A stretch of DNA of 64,000 nucleotides. Origin: a virus. Of the stretch, positions 23,240-30,969 are shown piece by piece. Both the position numbers and the translations under genes were made by a program. The stretch spans positions 1-64,000 of IMG/VR virus record IMGVR_UViG_3300012351_000008. One strand, written 5' to 3'. The notes under the pieces are model-generated. The model was not told the DNA's origin. It did no database searches and was given only the letters and a program-made list of their open reading frames with translations. How positions within the stretch are numbered: position 1 is the first letter of the stretch; each line of letters begins with the position of its first letter.

Positions 23240-23280
23240 ATAAAGGTGCCCGTATGTCTCCCCAGACCCGGCACCTTTAT
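23240..23280 (+). terminator. 11-bp stem-loop
   Basis: ATAAAGGTGCC (23240-23250) pairs perfectly with GGCACCTTTAT (23270-23280). It closes the integrase-side gene cluster. The U-tract is short, so it is a moderate terminator. Confidence 0.6.
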
Positions 23281-23928
23281 CGCTGCTATTGCCAACTGAG
23301 AGGACAATTTAGCTCTATTGCTCAGATAATACAGCCTATCGAGCAACGATGTATACACTATAGATGAATCATCGACACTTGTCTATAGAGGTTCATTGAA
23401 CGCAAAAGCACCAGGCCAACAATCCGCTTTCTGGTTGTGCTATGAAATTTAATTAACATGCACAGAATCGTTGCCCTGGTGCCTTCGCTTGAGTGGGATA
23501 CCTTACTGCCTGGCAAATTCTCAAAATGTGTACCCTCTTTGGATACCGCAGCCATTATACCAGTTACCCACACTCTTGTATAGCCACATTGCATAGCATC
23601 ATGCTATCACCACGAATCACGCACATTCACGGTCCTGCACTGCTTTCTCGTCGTGGCAGGGCTTTTTGTGTTGCTTTAGTACTACGTATGACTAACCCAT
23701 GCAACGACGTGAATTCTCTCTACAGGCTGATTCACTTGATTTTATCTCATCAGTAATGTTATAACTTGTATGGTTGTTCTAAATACATTTGTACGGTTGT
23801 ATTATCAAGACCGTTTGAGGTTCCTCGATAGCGATAGAGGAATAACTATTGTTAGGTGATTGATACGGTTTGGAACATGTGCGCCTGAAGAGTAAGTGGT
23901 AGACACATTTTCACGAAAGGGAAACATC
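23281..23928. other. Non-coding stretch with inverted repeats
   Basis: I see no convincing gene in about 650 bases; the open frames here have no SD and no recognisable pattern. It holds an imperfect inverted repeat (GCACCAGG near 23410, CCTGGTGC near 23477), a weak hairpin followed by TTTTTG at 23635-23676, and a 22-bp near-palindrome TTCCTC...GAGGAA (23821-23842). It may contain promoters for the 23929 gene or an attachment region. Confidence 0.4.
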
Positions 23929-24111
23929 ATGACGCAACGTAACCAGTACACACAATTGTCTTTCTGGCAAGAACCAGAACAGCAGTCCTTGTGGACAGAT
24001 GAAGAATTGGACAACTTACCTGTAGAGTGGCCCATGAAACCGTTGGCAGAAGTGCGGCAGATCGTACAATTGGAGTTGCCGTTTGAGTATGAGGATGAAA
24101 CTGTAGGGTAA
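23929..24111 (+). CDS. Acidic 60-aa protein
   Basis: Begins MTQRNQYTQLSFWQEPEQQS with SD GAAAGGG. Trp/Glu-rich, no hydrophobic segment, with a strong terminator right after. Small acidic solo genes in phages are sometimes inhibitors of host enzymes, but nothing specific supports that here. Confidence 0.6.
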   Translation: MTQRNQYTQLSFWQEPEQQSLWTDEELDNLPVEWPMKPLAEVRQIVQLELPFEYEDETVG

Positions 24112-24118
24112 AAAAAGA

Positions 24119-24150
24119 GCCTACCCTTCTTGTTGGGTAGGCATTTATTT
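24119..24150 (+). terminator. Rho-independent terminator
   Basis: GCCTACCC (24119-24126) pairs with GGGTAGGC (24135-24142), followed by ATTTATTTTG. Confidence 0.85.
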
Positions 24151-24167
24151 TGCTTTAACTGGGTGGC

Positions 24168-24671
24168 TTAGGCTGATATATCATCTCTTTCAGTCCACTC
24201 GTCAAAAGTTGGCGTTCCAATCAGCGTACACCCTCGGAAATACCCAAAGAGATGACCGATACTGAACTCAATAGGCATATCTCTTCCTTGCAGCATCACC
24301 ACGTCTGTAGCTGTACTCACAAAAGCGTTAATAATGTGTTGCTCAGTAAAGGACTGCTCTCCGTAGTCTGATTCTTCATACGCTGCAACCATGCCATAAA
24401 AGTAACCGCTAACGAAGTCCTCGCTCGCTACCAGTACGCCGGGAACCTCTTCAGTGATGATGTGAGGCCTGGCTATTCCATCATCACCAACAACCAGGCC
24501 AGTGTTAATCGTCATGGCATGTGGGTTGCCAAGTACCATTTGTGGCTCAGATCGCTTCTCAGGTGGGAAGGCCTCGCCAGCCGCGATGTTGCGACGTTGC
24601 AGAGGTGTATATTCGAGGATACAATACTTGTTGTCGGTGTCTAACCTTCGTGGAAGTGGAGAGTGATTCAT
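24168..24671 (-). CDS. Unknown protein, 167 aa, downstream of the repressor
   Basis: SD AAGGAG before ATG 24671. Residues 60-165 look alpha/beta (VVGDDGIARPHIITEEVPGV; FSIGHLFGYFRGCTLIGTPT). It follows the repressor gene on the same strand, separated by a leader with two hairpins, so it could be expressed in the lysogen, for example as an immunity or exclusion protein. No family recognised. Confidence 0.6.
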   Translation of the reverse strand: MNHSPLPRRLDTDNKYCILEYTPLQRRNIAAGEAFPPEKRSEPQMVLGNPHAMTINTGLVVGDDGIARPHIITEEVPGVLVASEDFVSGYFYGMVAAYEESDYGEQSFTEQHIINAFVSTATDVVMLQGRDMPIEFSIGHLFGYFRGCTLIGTPTFDEWTERDDISA

Positions 24672-24696
24672 GGTAAGATACTCCTTGGAAATAGAT

Positions 24697-24762
24697 GTAG
24701 TCCCTCGGTTCCAAGCTTAGGACTACCTACTGGCGGCGACTCGTAAAGGGTCGCCATTTTTT
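24697..24762. other. Two stacked hairpins with a plus-strand U-tract
   Basis: GTAGTCC/GGACTAC (24697-24703, 24720-24726) and GGCGAC/GTCGCC (24735-24740, 24750-24755). On the plus strand the second is followed by ATTTTTT, as in a terminator, yet no plus-strand gene ends here. Read on the minus strand, the pair forms the leader of the 24168-24671 gene. It may be a small plus-strand RNA or a leader element. Confidence 0.4.
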
Positions 24763-24982
24763 AGTCTTTAACGTACAAATTTTCGACGTTTTCCAAAGTG
24801 AGCTTTTCGCCAAGCTTTTCACTAAGCGTATTTAACACTTTGTAAGCGAACAGAGTAGACACTGCGTTCTTTTCCTTCCCACTCTCCAACCGATTTACGG
24901 TTGATATGGACACTCCGGCGTTGCTAGCCAGATCAAACACAGACCATCCTGCTCTTTTTCGTAATTCTTTCAAATTAGACAT
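24761..24982 (-). CDS. Cro/CI-like HTH repressor, 73 aa
   Basis: ATG 24982 has AGGAG 8 bases upstream; a longer frame is rejected. MSNLKELRKRAGWSVFDLAS, then NAGVSISTVNRLESGKEKN, is a standard XRE helix-turn-helix filling most of the protein; the C-terminus (LGEKLTLENVENLYVKD) may dimerise. It is transcribed away from the strong promoter at 25102 and faces repeated 16-bp sites, the arrangement of a phage repressor controlling the lytic promoter. Confidence 0.8.
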   Translation of the reverse strand: MSNLKELRKRAGWSVFDLASNAGVSISTVNRLESGKEKNAVSTLFAYKVLNTLSEKLGEKLTLENVENLYVKD

Positions 24983-25008
24983 GCGAATATCTCCTTTTTT
25001 AATTTGAA

Positions 25009-25161
25009 ATATCTGTGGCATGCCTATGGTATCTACCGAGTACGACACTGTCAATAAATGCTCCCTTATGTTCCTATGTCAGATATATCTGTGATACACC
25101 ATTGACAAAACGAAGTATAACAGGTATAATTGTGATTGTCAAGATGTATCTCTGATATGTC
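25009..25161. promoter_or_regulatory. Immunity switch: consensus promoter with three 16-bp repeats
   Basis: Three related sites, ATATCTGTGGCATGCC (25009-25024), ATATCTGTGATACACC (25085-25100) and GTATCTCTGATATGTC (25146-25161), fit RTATCTSTGRYAYRYC. The plus-strand promoter TTGACA (25102-25107), 17 bases, TATAAT (25125-25130) is a full consensus match. The second site abuts the -35; the third covers the start of the transcript. The first lies just upstream of the repressor ATG, suggesting autoregulation. Confidence 0.75.
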
Positions 25162-25181
25162 TGAAGATCAGCCGAAATAAA

Positions 25182-25258
25182 GCCTTAGTTTCCACAACTA
25201 AGGCCCTAGCTCAAGTGATGAAGCCCTCGGTCTGCAAAACCAAAGCTTCATCTAGGAG
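25182..25258 (+). other. Structured leader before the 25268 gene
   Basis: GCCTTAG/CTAAGGC (25182-25188, 25198-25204) and GATGAAGC/GCTTCATC (25217-25224, 25245-25252) form two hairpins between the promoter and the SD (AGGAG, 25254-25258). The second hairpin ends 1 base before the SD and may modulate translation. Confidence 0.5.
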
Positions 25259-25267
25259 AATTCTATC

Positions 25268-25657
25268 ATGCAAAAGATTGTTAATCAAGCAGCAACCGGG
25301 CAACCTGCAGTAACCAGAATCGTCAGCATCGAACCCTTCATCCCTCGCAGTTACCACGTCCTACTGGTAGAGATGGACACCACAGAGAAGCATGTAATTG
25401 TTTCCTCGCCCGATGTACTCAACCTGAAAGTTTGCTACGTTCACTGTATGACCAAAGAAGTCAAGCACGCCACTGTATTTCACCTGACAGGGCCTATCAC
25501 AATTCATCTCCTCTCAGCCAAAAAGTTTCCCGGCTATTACTACGTGTGCAAGTGGTCAGAGCGCCATCACCGTTATGCCTGTAGCTCTCTAGAGGGTAAA
25601 CAATGCGGTTTCTGCTCTCACATTGATGAATTGGCACAACTTCATCCTGTAGCTTAG
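25268..25657 (+). CDS. Unknown first gene of the replication operon, 129 aa
   Basis: Begins MQKIVNQAATGQPAVTRIVS. The C-terminal part has CKWSERHHRYACSS then KQCGFCSHIDELAQ, a probable zinc-binding SWIM-like or ribbon site with four Cys and several His. It follows the strongest promoter of the window and is followed by a terminator, so its product may be abundant early after induction, for example as an antirepressor; no direct support. Confidence 0.65.
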   Translation: MQKIVNQAATGQPAVTRIVSIEPFIPRSYHVLLVEMDTTEKHVIVSSPDVLNLKVCYVHCMTKEVKHATVFHLTGPITIHLLSAKKFPGYYYVCKWSERHHRYACSSLEGKQCGFCSHIDELAQLHPVA

Positions 25658-25665
25658 TTTTCCAT

Positions 25666-25705
25666 GGCTGGTACAAACGATGTACCAGCCCTCTTTGTAT
25701 TTTTG
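25666..25705 (+). terminator. Terminator between first gene and replication initiator
   Basis: GGCTGGTACA (25666-25675) pairs perfectly with TGTACCAGCC (25681-25690), followed by CTCTTTGTATTTTTG. Downstream replication genes would need readthrough or antitermination, as in lambda. Confidence 0.8.
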
Positions 25706-25724
25706 AGATAGACGAGGTGTTGTT

Positions 25725-26750
25725 ATGGAAAGTGCAATTATCCCCACGCAGGAACAACTCATCAAGTTCTTTGAGCGTTGCCCCAATATCATCCTCTATG
25801 GGTTCCCCCACGGGGCGGTACAAGACCGATGGGCATTGCTCGCCCTGGTAAGTTACTGTCATGTTGGGATGCATCCCAATTGGACCCTAGACGAGCTAGA
25901 AGGCCCATATAAGTTGTCACTAAGAGAGATAGCCACGATCACTGGGATTGACCATACAGCACTGCGTAAGAGGGCAGGCAAGGACAAGCGAGATGGTGCA
26001 CTAGATCGCTTGCAGCAGTTAGGATATGTCACAATCCTTGACGCCCGACCCATTGATTTCATCAATGGGCAACCCACAGGAAAGCCGCAAACGTACCTCT
26101 ACATTCATCTTAGAAAGCTCTGGGAGGACAATCTTACCTTCAGTGAGACACACCGTATGCCGATGGGGAGGCCCGTGAATCCTCGTGATATTGAAATCGT
26201 TGTGAGTGCCGGTGTTGACGTGGTCAACACACAAAGTACCCCTTCCACTGTTGACCAGGGCAACACCTATGTTGACGACAACAACACACCCGTTGACCAC
26301 GTCAACAAGAACGTTGACAGGGGCAACAACCGTGTTGACGACGCACGCTCAAACTCTGCACAAGACTATATAAGACCTATAAGACAAATAAAAGAAAAAG
26401 AAAGACCGTCTCCAGTTTTTGAAATTGAAGATCAGGAACCGGAACCACCACAGAGGGAAGAGTTATCCTTTTCCTTCAAAGCTGACATCACAAGAACATC
26501 TAACGCATTCGGTGAGGCTCATCTAAGCAAAGACACTAGAGAGGCAATCACGCAGATATACAACGAGGAGAAGGGTCATATTGATATGGCTATGTTTCGG
26601 ATAAAGTACGATACAGCAAAAGAAGAGACAAATAGAGCAACATTAGAGCAAGTACAACAATTAGGTTTTTCAGATAAAAGTTCTTATTTGCTACATTGTC
26701 TTCATAAGAAATGCAAACTATTTCATACGTCTATCAACGTATCAGCATGA
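25725..26750 (+). CDS. Phage replication initiator with internal iterons (lambda O-like)
   Basis: 341 residues. Residues about 30-135 form a winged helix (RWALLALVSYCHVGMHPNWT; LSLREIATITGIDHTALRKR). Residues about 160-205 are a linker of seven-residue units (VDQGNTY, VDDNNTP, VDHVNKN, VDRGNNR) that encode the iteron array 26214-26339. The C-terminal domain (from about 240) is acidic and charged and would contact the helicase loader. The next gene is a DnaC-like loader, so the pair corresponds to lambda O and P in role. Confidence 0.8.
   Translation: MESAIIPTQEQLIKFFERCPNIILYGFPHGAVQDRWALLALVSYCHVGMHPNWTLDELEGPYKLSLREIATITGIDHTALRKRAGKDKRDGALDRLQQLGYVTILDARPIDFINGQPTGKPQTYLYIHLRKLWEDNLTFSETHRMPMGRPVNPRDIEIVVSAGVDVVNTQSTPSTVDQGNTYVDDNNTPVDHVNKNVDRGNNRVDDARSNSAQDYIRPIRQIKEKERPSPVFEIEDQEPEPPQREELSFSFKADITRTSNAFGEAHLSKDTREAITQIYNEEKGHIDMAMFRIKYDTAKEETNRATLEQVQQLGFSDKSSYLLHCLHKKCKLFHTSINVSA
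26214..26385. repeat. Candidate replication origin: GTTGAC-N3-GTCAAC iterons and AT-rich repeats
   Basis: GTTGAC starts at 26214, 26250, 26271, 26292, 26313 and 26334; the last five are exactly 21 bp apart. Most units are 15-bp palindromes, with perfect GTTGAC-N3-GTCAAC at 26214-26228 and 26292-26306. TATAAGAC repeats at 26369 and 26378 start an AT-rich, purine-rich stretch to about 26400, a likely unwinding site. Confidence 0.75.
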
Positions 26751-26763
26751 AAGGTAAGGAAAG

Positions 26764-27612
26764 ATGAGACGGAGACAGAAACTCATTGTAGGCAGGAAAC
26801 AACCGCCTAAGAACACGCACGCCGTCAGAAACGAACAGCGTATTCAAGAGTTGCGAACCATGTCCTATCAGGAATACCTACAAACGCCAGAGTGGGCAGC
26901 CAAACGCCAGCAAATCTTAATACGAGATGAGCACCGATGCCGAGTGTGCAATGGCGGTGAGCAATTAAATGTGCACCATCGCACTTACGAGAGACGTGGA
27001 GACGAAGATTTAAACGACCTGACCACGTTATGCCAGCCCTGCCATGAGTACTTTCATAACCGAAAAGAGCAGGTATCACTTGAACAATTCATAGACCCAT
27101 TCAGACGTAACAGTTTTAGAACGTTCAATCCGCGCGTCCCCGGTGTGCAAGAAGCATTTCAGGAATGCGCTGAGTACGCCCGTGACCCGGACGGCTGGTT
27201 ACTCCTGGTAGGGCCATCCGGTTGTGGTAAAACACACTTAGCAACGGCTATAGCCAAGCAGTGCAAAGAAAGAGGAGCGAGTGTATTAAGTTATTCTGTC
27301 CCTGATCTCTTAGATTTCTTGCGCTCAACATCTACCTACTATGAAACATTCAAGCAGATAAAAGAGGTTGAAGTACTGGTATTAGACGACCTGGGAATGC
27401 AACAAGGTTCACCGTGGGTAACAGAAAAGCTTTTCCAACTTTTTAATCATCGTTACATTTCAGGTTTGCCAACGATTATTATAGCTAGCATTAAAGGATT
27501 GCAAGAACTTGACGAGCGTATTCGCTCCCGCCTCTCCGACAATAGCTTAGTAACGCCGATCATTTTCGAAGATACGCGTGATTATCGGCCCAATCACCCA
27601 CAGCGAGACTAA
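26764..27612 (+). CDS. HNH nuclease fused to DnaC/IstB-type AAA+ helicase loader
   Basis: 282 residues in one frame. A basic N-terminus leads to an HNH domain at about 36-100: CRVC (C59, C62), NVHHR (H71, H72), the Asn of DLNDL (N84), CQPCH (C90, C93, H94). The AAA+ domain follows at about 120-282: Walker A GPSGCGKT (150-157), Walker B VLVLDDLG (204-211), sensor region IIIASIK, and arginines in ERIRSRLSD (254, 256). DnaC-like proteins load the replicative helicase. Position right after the initiator supports the loader role; the fused HNH is unusual. Confidence 0.85.
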   Translation: MRRRQKLIVGRKQPPKNTHAVRNEQRIQELRTMSYQEYLQTPEWAAKRQQILIRDEHRCRVCNGGEQLNVHHRTYERRGDEDLNDLTTLCQPCHEYFHNRKEQVSLEQFIDPFRRNSFRTFNPRVPGVQEAFQECAEYARDPDGWLLLVGPSGCGKTHLATAIAKQCKERGASVLSYSVPDLLDFLRSTSTYYETFKQIKEVEVLVLDDLGMQQGSPWVTEKLFQLFNHRYISGLPTIIIASIKGLQELDERIRSRLSDNSLVTPIIFEDTRDYRPNHPQRD

Positions 27613-27625
27613 AAGGGTGCTCCAT

Positions 27626-27925
27626 ATGCCAGGACCGACAGAAACGCCAGAGCCAGCACAAGCCATTCACCGCGAACATGCGTCGTTGCCAGTGGATATG
27701 CAAATGTGGATGGTTGACACAGCAAGTGAGTTTGGGGAGGATGAGACTGTGTGTGTGAATGAGTTGGTATGGTGTTTCCAGCATACCGGATGTACCGAGG
27801 AGGAGTTCTATAGTAAACTGATTCACGCGTATGGCATAACTGAGAGAAGTAAACGTATGGATATGTTATTCGCAGAGTTCAAGCAATCATTGTTACTGGT
27901 GGTTGACGCCGTGATGGTGTCCTGA
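27626..27925 (+). CDS. Unknown protein, 99 aa
   Basis: From ATG 27626 (upstream AAAAGGG): Pro/Glu-rich N-terminus, then helices (EEEFYSKLIHAYGITERSKR; FAEFKQSLLLVVDAVMV). Lies directly after the loader gene. Function unknown. Confidence 0.6.
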   Translation: MPGPTETPEPAQAIHREHASLPVDMQMWMVDTASEFGEDETVCVNELVWCFQHTGCTEEEFYSKLIHAYGITERSKRMDMLFAEFKQSLLLVVDAVMVS

Positions 27926-27936
27926 GAGGTGAAAGC

Positions 27937-28206
27937 ATGAATTGGGGTCACATTATCGACCTAATGACGGGCAATATTGAAGCGCTAGCGTTTAACCGGC
28001 AACAAGAGGCGAACACATGGGAGCCGATGATCTTAGCTGAAATGGACCCACCATCCAGCCCTGATGGAAAGATGCGTATCAAATTTGTGCCAAATCGGTG
28101 CAGTCCAGCCTTTCCCGGTGATATGACCTACTACTGGACGAGGGAAGAACTGCTGAAGCGTACACGAAAAGTAGCAGAGACAACGATAGCAGAGGTGAAA
28201 GAGTGA
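27937..28206 (+). CDS. Unknown protein, 89 aa
   Basis: Soluble; NTWEPMILAEMDPPSSPDGK and PAFPGDMTYYWTREELLKR are its distinctive segments. SD AGAGGTGAAAGC. The stop is coupled to the next gene by GTGA. Function unknown. Confidence 0.6.
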   Translation: MNWGHIIDLMTGNIEALAFNRQQEANTWEPMILAEMDPPSSPDGKMRIKFVPNRCSPAFPGDMTYYWTREELLKRTRKVAETTIAEVKE

Positions 28207-28445
28207 GTCAGGAAGTCAATTCAATTGAAGAACTTATAGCAGCAGGGACCAGTGAATTACAAATGCTGGCTGATGCGGGTAACACAGTCGCGCAACGTTG
28301 GCTATGGGCTATACGGAACCAGCCCATAACGCCGATGAAACTCAAAGCGTTTGGTGAGATGCGTGTTGCGCTGATGGGTGATGAAAGTGCAGAGGCGAGG
28401 CAAGTATACGAGGCATTATGGCCGAAAGAGGAGAGTGAACAGTGA
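28203..28445 (+). CDS. Unknown helical protein, 80 aa
   Basis: GTG 28203 in a GTGA overlap. Residues 7-60 have a Sel1/ankyrin-like feel (EELIAAGTSELQMLADAGNT, VAQRWLW) but are too short to assign. Function unknown. Confidence 0.55.
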   Translation: MSQEVNSIEELIAAGTSELQMLADAGNTVAQRWLWAIRNQPITPMKLKAFGEMRVALMGDESAEARQVYEALWPKEESEQ

Positions 28446-28750
28446 GCGAACAAGAAAAGAAGCCAACTACTCACATAGAAGTTACTGAAGAACAAAAAAT
28501 AAAATTGCGTGGTTATCTCAAGTTGATGGATGAGGCCGAACGAACTGGTAGGGACTTCAATCTCTTTGATTATCTTTTTCATGACGATATGTGTTCTGTT
28601 GGCCCGTTTCCGATTTTATCGCAAGAGGGTGATAGAGGGACGTATCGTTGTGAAGCCTGTGGTGCGACTTTCATTCGTCGTGTGAGTGTCGCTGAGAAAG
28701 ATTGGAAACACTATCTGCCAGGGCACGAACCGGAGAAAGAAGGATGGTGA
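28442..28750 (+). CDS. Unknown protein, 102 aa
   Basis: GTG 28442 in a GTGA overlap. Helical acidic N-terminus; the C-terminal half has TYRCEACGATFIRRVSV, one CxxC. Function unknown. Confidence 0.6.
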   Translation: MSEQEKKPTTHIEVTEEQKIKLRGYLKLMDEAERTGRDFNLFDYLFHDDMCSVGPFPILSQEGDRGTYRCEACGATFIRRVSVAEKDWKHYLPGHEPEKEGW

Positions 28751-29124
28751 GCGAGCAAGAACGCTTTATGCTTGATGTGTTACGCCTCTTCTCGCTGGAC
28801 GAGACAGATTGCTATAGTATGCTGTTCTGGCGCTGTAAGGAGGCTGGTGGTGTCGAGTTCTTTGTAATTGTCAACGACGTGTTCTGGTGGGCTACAGCCG
28901 ATCTAGAACCAATTATGCCAAAGGACTTGCCAGTGATACGTCAAGCCATAGAGGATGTGCGTAGAGTAGCAGGCAGTAACGCTGGTATGTGCGAAGCATT
29001 TGAATTGTGGGCTGCAAGGAAACGCAAGATGCGACCACAGCAGCCAGCATATCCACAGGATGAGCGATTGAGGGCGCTGTTCGATGAGTGCGGACCTGAG
29101 AGAGCGCCAACTGAAGAGGGGTGA
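28747..29124 (+). CDS. Unknown protein, 125 aa, last of the replication operon
   Basis: GTG 28747 in a GTGA overlap, matching the two genes before it; ATG 28744 is possible. Begins MSEQERFMLDVLRLFSLDET and contains EFFVIVNDVFWWATADLEP. Function unknown. Confidence 0.6.
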   Translation: MSEQERFMLDVLRLFSLDETDCYSMLFWRCKEAGGVEFFVIVNDVFWWATADLEPIMPKDLPVIRQAIEDVRRVAGSNAGMCEAFELWAARKRKMRPQQPAYPQDERLRALFDECGPERAPTEEG

Positions 29125-29130
29125 ATCGAA

Positions 29131-29171
29131 AAATCGGCGTCCCTGCTGCCATCAGGCAACCAGGAAGCGCC
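29131..29171. terminator. Long imperfect hairpin between convergent operons
   Basis: TCGGCG near 29131 pairs with CGCCGA near 29166, with further pairing inside (TCC/GGA, TGCC/GGCA). It separates the rightward replication operon from the leftward lysis genes. No U-tract is evident. A further inverted repeat CATTACA/TGTAATG lies at 29227-29255. Confidence 0.5.
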
Positions 29172-29266
29172 GAATGTTTGTGTGTCCAGCGCGATGCTTG
29201 TAGGCAGACAAGCGCTGCTTTGTAAACATTACATGTACAGTGTAGCGCTGTAATGAAATCCAAGGC

Positions 29267-29497
29267 TCACGCTGGAGGGCCACTCGCATTCGTTGGTGGC
29301 AATTGCCGGGCCTGTGGTGGTGCTGACCCTGGTTGCCATTTAAAAGCGCCTCCAATAAACCAAAAAGCGATAACTGGCGAGACGATAGCCAGGGCATCGC
29401 TCACGTTGACATGGGCAATGATGATGAGTACGGTTGCCATTGCGAGAACGGCGAGTGTGATAATAAGTGCGGGTAGTTCTTGGATGAATGAGTCCAT
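29267..29497 (-). CDS. Candidate holin, 76 aa
   Basis: Residues about 8-28 (LPALIITLAVLAMATVLIII) and 33-52 (SDALAIVSPVIAFWFIGGAF) are hydrophobic, giving two transmembrane helices and a Pro-rich tail. It lies 12 bases after the amidase on the same strand, which is where a holin is expected. Assigned from size, topology and context. Confidence 0.6.
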   Translation of the reverse strand: MDSFIQELPALIITLAVLAMATVLIIIAHVNVSDALAIVSPVIAFWFIGGAFKWQPGSAPPQARQLPPTNASGPPA

Positions 29498-29509
29498 GAT
29501 GTCTCCTCT

Positions 29510-30520
29510 CTACGACGGCTCCAGGTCTTTGATAACGGTTTGTATAGCCGTACCAGCCGATTGTAGCGCTGGTAGAAGACCCTGTAACGTGGTAATGGCG
29601 GCCTGGGTATTGATGGTCACAATGGGGGTTGTAGGGGTCGTTGTGGACGATTGCTTGTCAATGTGAGCCGGATAGCAGGGACCGCTAATCCCTGGTACGC
29701 TATCCATTTCTTTCTGCGGATCATAGGCGATAATTCCACGCTCAAAATGCTGCTGCGTCACTGCCTTGTACCCTGGCATCTTTTGCTCACCACTGGTAGG
29801 CAATCCGAATTGAGAGAGGCCGTTCAGCCCGGTAGCGGTGCAGGTGCGATAGTAGGTCAGGATGCCGAAGGCGATATCGAAGCCAGTGGACTTGCAGTGC
29901 CATCTGGTGTCTTTTGTGGTCCCGGTATCAATGAAGTATTGGCTGGCTTGGCTAATGTCTAACACGGTGTCACCTCCTGCTGATTGTGAGCCTCCGAGGT
30001 AGGCTATCAATTCGTCCCACGGATAGGGACCTGGACATCTGGCACGATTGACTTGATCGAAGTCGGCATGAGACACAATACCCGATTGTAGGTCACCACG
30101 CCGTTTTGCTATGCCGTAGTAGTCGCAAATTGCCTGGATGACCTGGAATGAAGCCTGCTTTTGTGGTTCAGTGAGCTGATCGCTATTGTTCGTTGAGGCC
30201 TTGCAGTGCTCGATTGAAATAGTGTAGTAGTTTGGGTTGATGTTGGCGGGCCAGGGCATTGTAGGTTGATCAATCAATCCATTGGACCAGGCCGCTACAT
30301 CCATGCTAATTCCCTGAACCACTTCACCGTCTGTACCGATGATGATGTGAGCACTTGCATCAGCCGTATCTCGAAAGAAGTTGGCGATGGCCTCCGCACT
30401 GGTGCCTCCTGCCGTACCGTGTAGGCACACGTGGGTTGGTTTATAGCCCTGCCGGTCCATACTCTTATTGCCATAATCAATCTCGGTAGCTGTGTCAATC
30501 CAACCATTAACTATTTTCAA
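29510..30520 (-). CDS. N-acetylmuramoyl-L-alanine amidase (endolysin)
   Basis: 336 residues. Residues 25-175 form an Amidase_2 domain: zinc ligand H34 in CLHGTAGG, then SAHIIIGTDGEVVQGI, SIEHCKAS and the second ligand region SHADFDQVNRARCPGPYPWD. It cuts the amide bond between MurNAc and L-Ala to lyse the host. Residues 180-290 are a Cys-containing linker or binding module; the C-terminus is a Thr/Pro linker plus helix (LQGLLPALQSAGTAIQTVIK). The start is TTG 30520. A long structured leader precedes it. Confidence 0.9.
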   Translation of the reverse strand: MKIVNGWIDTATEIDYGNKSMDRQGYKPTHVCLHGTAGGTSAEAIANFFRDTADASAHIIIGTDGEVVQGISMDVAAWSNGLIDQPTMPWPANINPNYYTISIEHCKASTNNSDQLTEPQKQASFQVIQAICDYYGIAKRRGDLQSGIVSHADFDQVNRARCPGPYPWDELIAYLGGSQSAGGDTVLDISQASQYFIDTGTTKDTRWHCKSTGFDIAFGILTYYRTCTATGLNGLSQFGLPTSGEQKMPGYKAVTQQHFERGIIAYDPQKEMDSVPGISGPCYPAHIDKQSSTTTPTTPIVTINTQAAITTLQGLLPALQSAGTAIQTVIKDLEPS

Positions 30521-30539
30521 TGCGGCACCTCTATATAAA

Positions 30540-30781
30540 CAAAAAAACCACCTTGCGTTTTCGCTGGTGGCTCACGGGCTCGTCTGTTTGGACAGCCCGG
30601 TAGCATTCCAAAATACCGGGCCGTGGTCCGCTTGATAGCATCGTCGTAGCAAACAATAAAGTAGCGGACCCATGGGCAGTGTAGCAGATTGAGGGGAGCA
30701 AGGCAACCGAGCATGGGGGATGGTTGCCTTGCTGTAGCCGGTAGATGTGTAGTTGGGCGTTGTTGCCTCGAACATTATAGC
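30540..30781 (-). promoter_or_regulatory. Lysis promoter and multi-hairpin leader ending in a terminator
   Basis: On the minus strand TTGTGT, 17 bases, TATAAT (30774-30779, extended TGC) starts a leader of about 240 bases. In transcript order it folds into GCAAGGCAACC/GGTTGCCTTGC (30722-30732 with 30698-30708), GTCCGCT/AGCGGAC (30663-30669 with 30626-30632), CCCGGTA/TACCGGG (30614-30620 with 30596-30602) and a terminator CCACC/GGTGG (30566-30570 with 30548-30552) followed by TTTTTTT. The amidase start is only 20 bases past the U-tract, so readthrough must be controlled. Confidence 0.65.
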
Positions 30782-30969
30782 AAATTACCGGCGCGTACAC
30801 AACCGAAAACGGCGCGTCAGGATGAGCAACAGACGACCTTGCTGAGTTGTGACGACTGATTAGCTTACCGTTCAGAGATGGCTTGTCAGAATGATTGTAG
30901 CGAGAAAGTGGAGAGTGAGGGATGAGAGGGCAATTTTGAGAGAGTGCGAACTATTAGTGTGAAAACCTC

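Noticed and set aside
23281-23928. tRNA genes in the large non-coding gap
   Set aside because: I looked for cloverleaf arms and a T-loop GTTCGANTC pattern on both strands and saw none.
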